The notes under the pieces: model-generated
The model's input: only the letters and a program-made list of their open reading frames with translations
Databases searched by the model: none
What the model was told of the DNA's origin: nothing
Source: Pedobacter sp. AK013
GTDB taxonomy: Bacteria > Bacteroidota > Bacteroidia > Sphingobacteriales > Sphingobacteriaceae
Assembly: GCF_014205835.1 (NCBI RefSeq)
Contig: NZ_JACHCQ010000014.1
Location: 62,001-126,000, forward strand
Direction of reading: 5' to 3'
Length of the DNA stretch: 64,000 bases
Shown here: positions 62,680 to 64,000 of the stretch, piece by piece
Numbering within the stretch: position 1 is the stretch's first letter
How the letters are laid out: every line of letters starts with the position of its first letter
Made by a program: the position numbers and the translations under genes

Positions 62680-63483
62680 TTAGTGTCCTGCTTCAACTGC
62701 TTTACGCACACTTCCATAACGGGTTAATAATTCTGCGGCTTCTTCATAGCCTATATTCAGTTCATCGGCAACCATTTGTGTACCACGGTCTACCAGTTTA
62801 TGATTGGTTAACTGCATATCGACCATTTTATTGCCAACTACACGGCCCAACTGAACCATTACAGTAGTGCTTAACATGTTTAACACCATCTTTTGCGCCG
62901 TACCCGATTTCATCCGGGTAGAACCGGTAATAAATTCAGGCCCAACTACCACTTCAACCGGGAAATCCGATTCGGCAGCAATAGGTCCACCGGTATTACA
63001 AACAATGCACCCTGTTAATATACCATGTTTACGCGCCGTGTTTAAACCACCAATTACATACGGAGTGGTACCCGATGCTGCCAGGCCAACCAAACAATCT
63101 TTTTCATTAATCTCAAATTCCTGAAGATCTTTCCAGGCTTGTTCGGCATCATCTTCAGCAAATTCTACTGCTCTTCTAATGGCCGTATCTCCGCCCGCAA
63201 TAATTCCTACAACCCAATCAAAAGGAACACCGTAAGTAGGCGGACATTCTGAAGCATCTACTACACCTAAACGACCACTTGTACCTGCACCTATATAAAA
63301 GAGACGGCCACCTTTTTTCATTCGCCCAGCCACTGCCGACGTTAATTTTTCGATCTGAGGCAAACATTTTTCAACTGCAAATGCTACAGTTTTATCTTCG
63401 TTATTAATGCCCTGCAAAACTTCTAATACCGACATTTTATCAATGTGGTCATAGTTAGATTCTTGCTCGGTAACTCTATTCAT
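62680..63483 (-). CDS. murQ: N-acetylmuramic acid 6-phosphate etherase
   Basis: A 267-residue SIS-domain enzyme that splits N-acetylmuramic acid 6-phosphate into GlcNAc 6-phosphate and lactate in cell wall recycling. VTEQESNYDHIDKMSVLEVLQGIN opens it, GAGTSGRLGVVDASECPPTYG is the sugar-phosphate and catalytic Glu region, GLAASGTTPYVIGGL the second SIS loop, and GPEFITGSTRMKSGTAQKMVLNMLSTT the etherase hallmark. It is somewhat shorter than the E. coli enzyme at the C-terminus. It is divergent from the S41 peptidase gene. Confidence 0.95.
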   Translation of the reverse strand: MNRVTEQESNYDHIDKMSVLEVLQGINNEDKTVAFAVEKCLPQIEKLTSAVAGRMKKGGRLFYIGAGTSGRLGVVDASECPPTYGVPFDWVVGIIAGGDTAIRRAVEFAEDDAEQAWKDLQEFEINEKDCLVGLAASGTTPYVIGGLNTARKHGILTGCIVCNTGGPIAAESDFPVEVVVGPEFITGSTRMKSGTAQKMVLNMLSTTVMVQLGRVVGNKMVDMQLTNHKLVDRGTQMVADELNIGYEEAAELLTRYGSVRKAVEAGH

Positions 63484-63673
63484 AAATTTAATTTTGATAA
63501 AATTCGGTAAATTCTTTCTAAAAACTGCGCTAAAAATCTAAAAATATCTGTCATAAATTTCGAGCTAAGCCTTCCTTGCGTTAATTAATGTTAAATATTA
63601 TAAACAAAAGACATGAAAATGCAGTTAAAAAACATATCAACTCGCTAATTTTCATAAATTTGCACTAACGCTG

Positions 63674-64000
63674 ATGAAAAAAAATACCCGAAACAATATA
63701 CTAATTGCCGTAAGCTATTCTGTGATTTTAATAGCGGGTATGTTTTTGGGTATAAAATTCATTAAAGATCAAGGTTTTGGCGTTAAAAAAAGTCCTCAGT
63801 TAGCCAACAATAGCGACGAAAAATTAAACGAAATCTTACACATCATCAACGGCAATTATGTTGATGACATCAATACCGATTCACTTCAAAACTTACCTAT
63901 TGATAGTGTTTTACACCAACTCGATCCGCATAGTGTTTACTTGCCACCAACTGATGCGCAAGATATGACCGATAACCTGGAAGGGAACTTTGAAGGCGTA
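63674..64000 (+). CDS. S41 family C-terminal processing peptidase, N-terminal part (cut by window edge)
   Basis: The frame opens at ATG 63674 and runs off the window after 109 codons. It begins MKKNTRNNILIAVSYSVIL with a signal anchor (about residues 8-26), then has NEILHIINGNYVDDINTDSLQNLPIDSVLHQLDPHSVYLPPTDAQDM, which is the N-terminal segment of Bacteroidota carboxy-terminal processing proteases (LDPHSxYLPP). The PDZ domain and the Ser-Lys catalytic part lie outside. It would act in the periplasm. It is divergent from murQ. Confidence 0.88.
   Translation, partial: MKKNTRNNILIAVSYSVILIAGMFLGIKFIKDQGFGVKKSPQLANNSDEKLNEILHIINGNYVDDINTDSLQNLPIDSVLHQLDPHSVYLPPTDAQDMTDNLEGNFEGV

Overview
The window reads as a chromosomal segment of a Bacteroidota genome, most likely Sphingobacteriaceae (Pedobacter-like). 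The evidence is the low-GC coding style, weak ribosome binding sites, TTTG / TAnnTTTG promoter boxes, type IX secretion genes (porV, gldJ), an ExbB-ExbD-ExbD-TonB operon, and complex I with a short NuoG. No rRNA, tRNA, CRISPR array or prophage was seen.

Layout. 1-3.4 kb: the start of typA (runs off the left edge), then small accessory genes (DUF4180, a VOC protein, a DUF2459-type protein, an esterase). 3.6-9.4 kb: a co-directional set of an alpha/beta hydrolase, a RimK-like ATP-grasp ligase with a histone-like tail, a GCS2-type carboxylate-amine ligase, a class I glutamine amidotransferase, a small membrane protein and a second ATP-grasp-like protein. This looks like an uncharacterised peptide or amide biosynthesis or modification system and is the best candidate for new biology. 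9.7-12.1 kb: a FeoB-associated small protein, a Crp/Fnr regulator, YceI and pirin. 12.8-16.2 kb: one giant protein fusing GH18, NodB deacetylase and GT2 domains. 16.3-20.8 kb: a membrane protein, ispF, and divergent porV and gldJ.

21.1-39.5 kb: a long leftward run. The complete 14-gene nuo operon starts at a recognisable promoter near 39.57 kb and is followed by dedA, ppa, a CorC/TlyC protein, rsmE, a DUF4159 gene and a biotin carrier gene. An ORF6N-family gene with its own palindromes has entered the operon between nuoF and nuoG. 39.6-45.5 kb: the leftward ExbB/ExbD/ExbD/TonB operon with a PstS-like lipoprotein and a TPR protein. 45.8-47.4 kb: pckA.

48.0-53.6 kb: the threonine operon (thrA, a DinB-like gene, thrB, thrC), preceded by a Thr/Ile-rich leader peptide and an intrinsic terminator, a classic-looking attenuator. 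53.6-55.9 kb: a mobile/repeat region where a RAYT-type Y1 transposase is flanked on both sides by short GATT-N3-AATC hairpins, plus small secreted proteins and a decarboxylase gene remnant. 56.0-61.1 kb: metF and metH (leftward) behind a SAM-I riboswitch. 61.2-64 kb: a Bax-inhibitor-1 family protein, a hypothetical protein, murQ and the start of an S41 peptidase (runs off the right edge).

Several repeat families overlay this gene map: seven-base tandem repeats (some now inside or at the ends of genes), 90-110 bp inverted-repeat elements with GTCATNCTGA-like ends, GATT-N3-AATC hairpins around the RAYT gene, and ORF6N-associated palindromes. All calls rest on reading the sequence and family knowledge; no database search was run.
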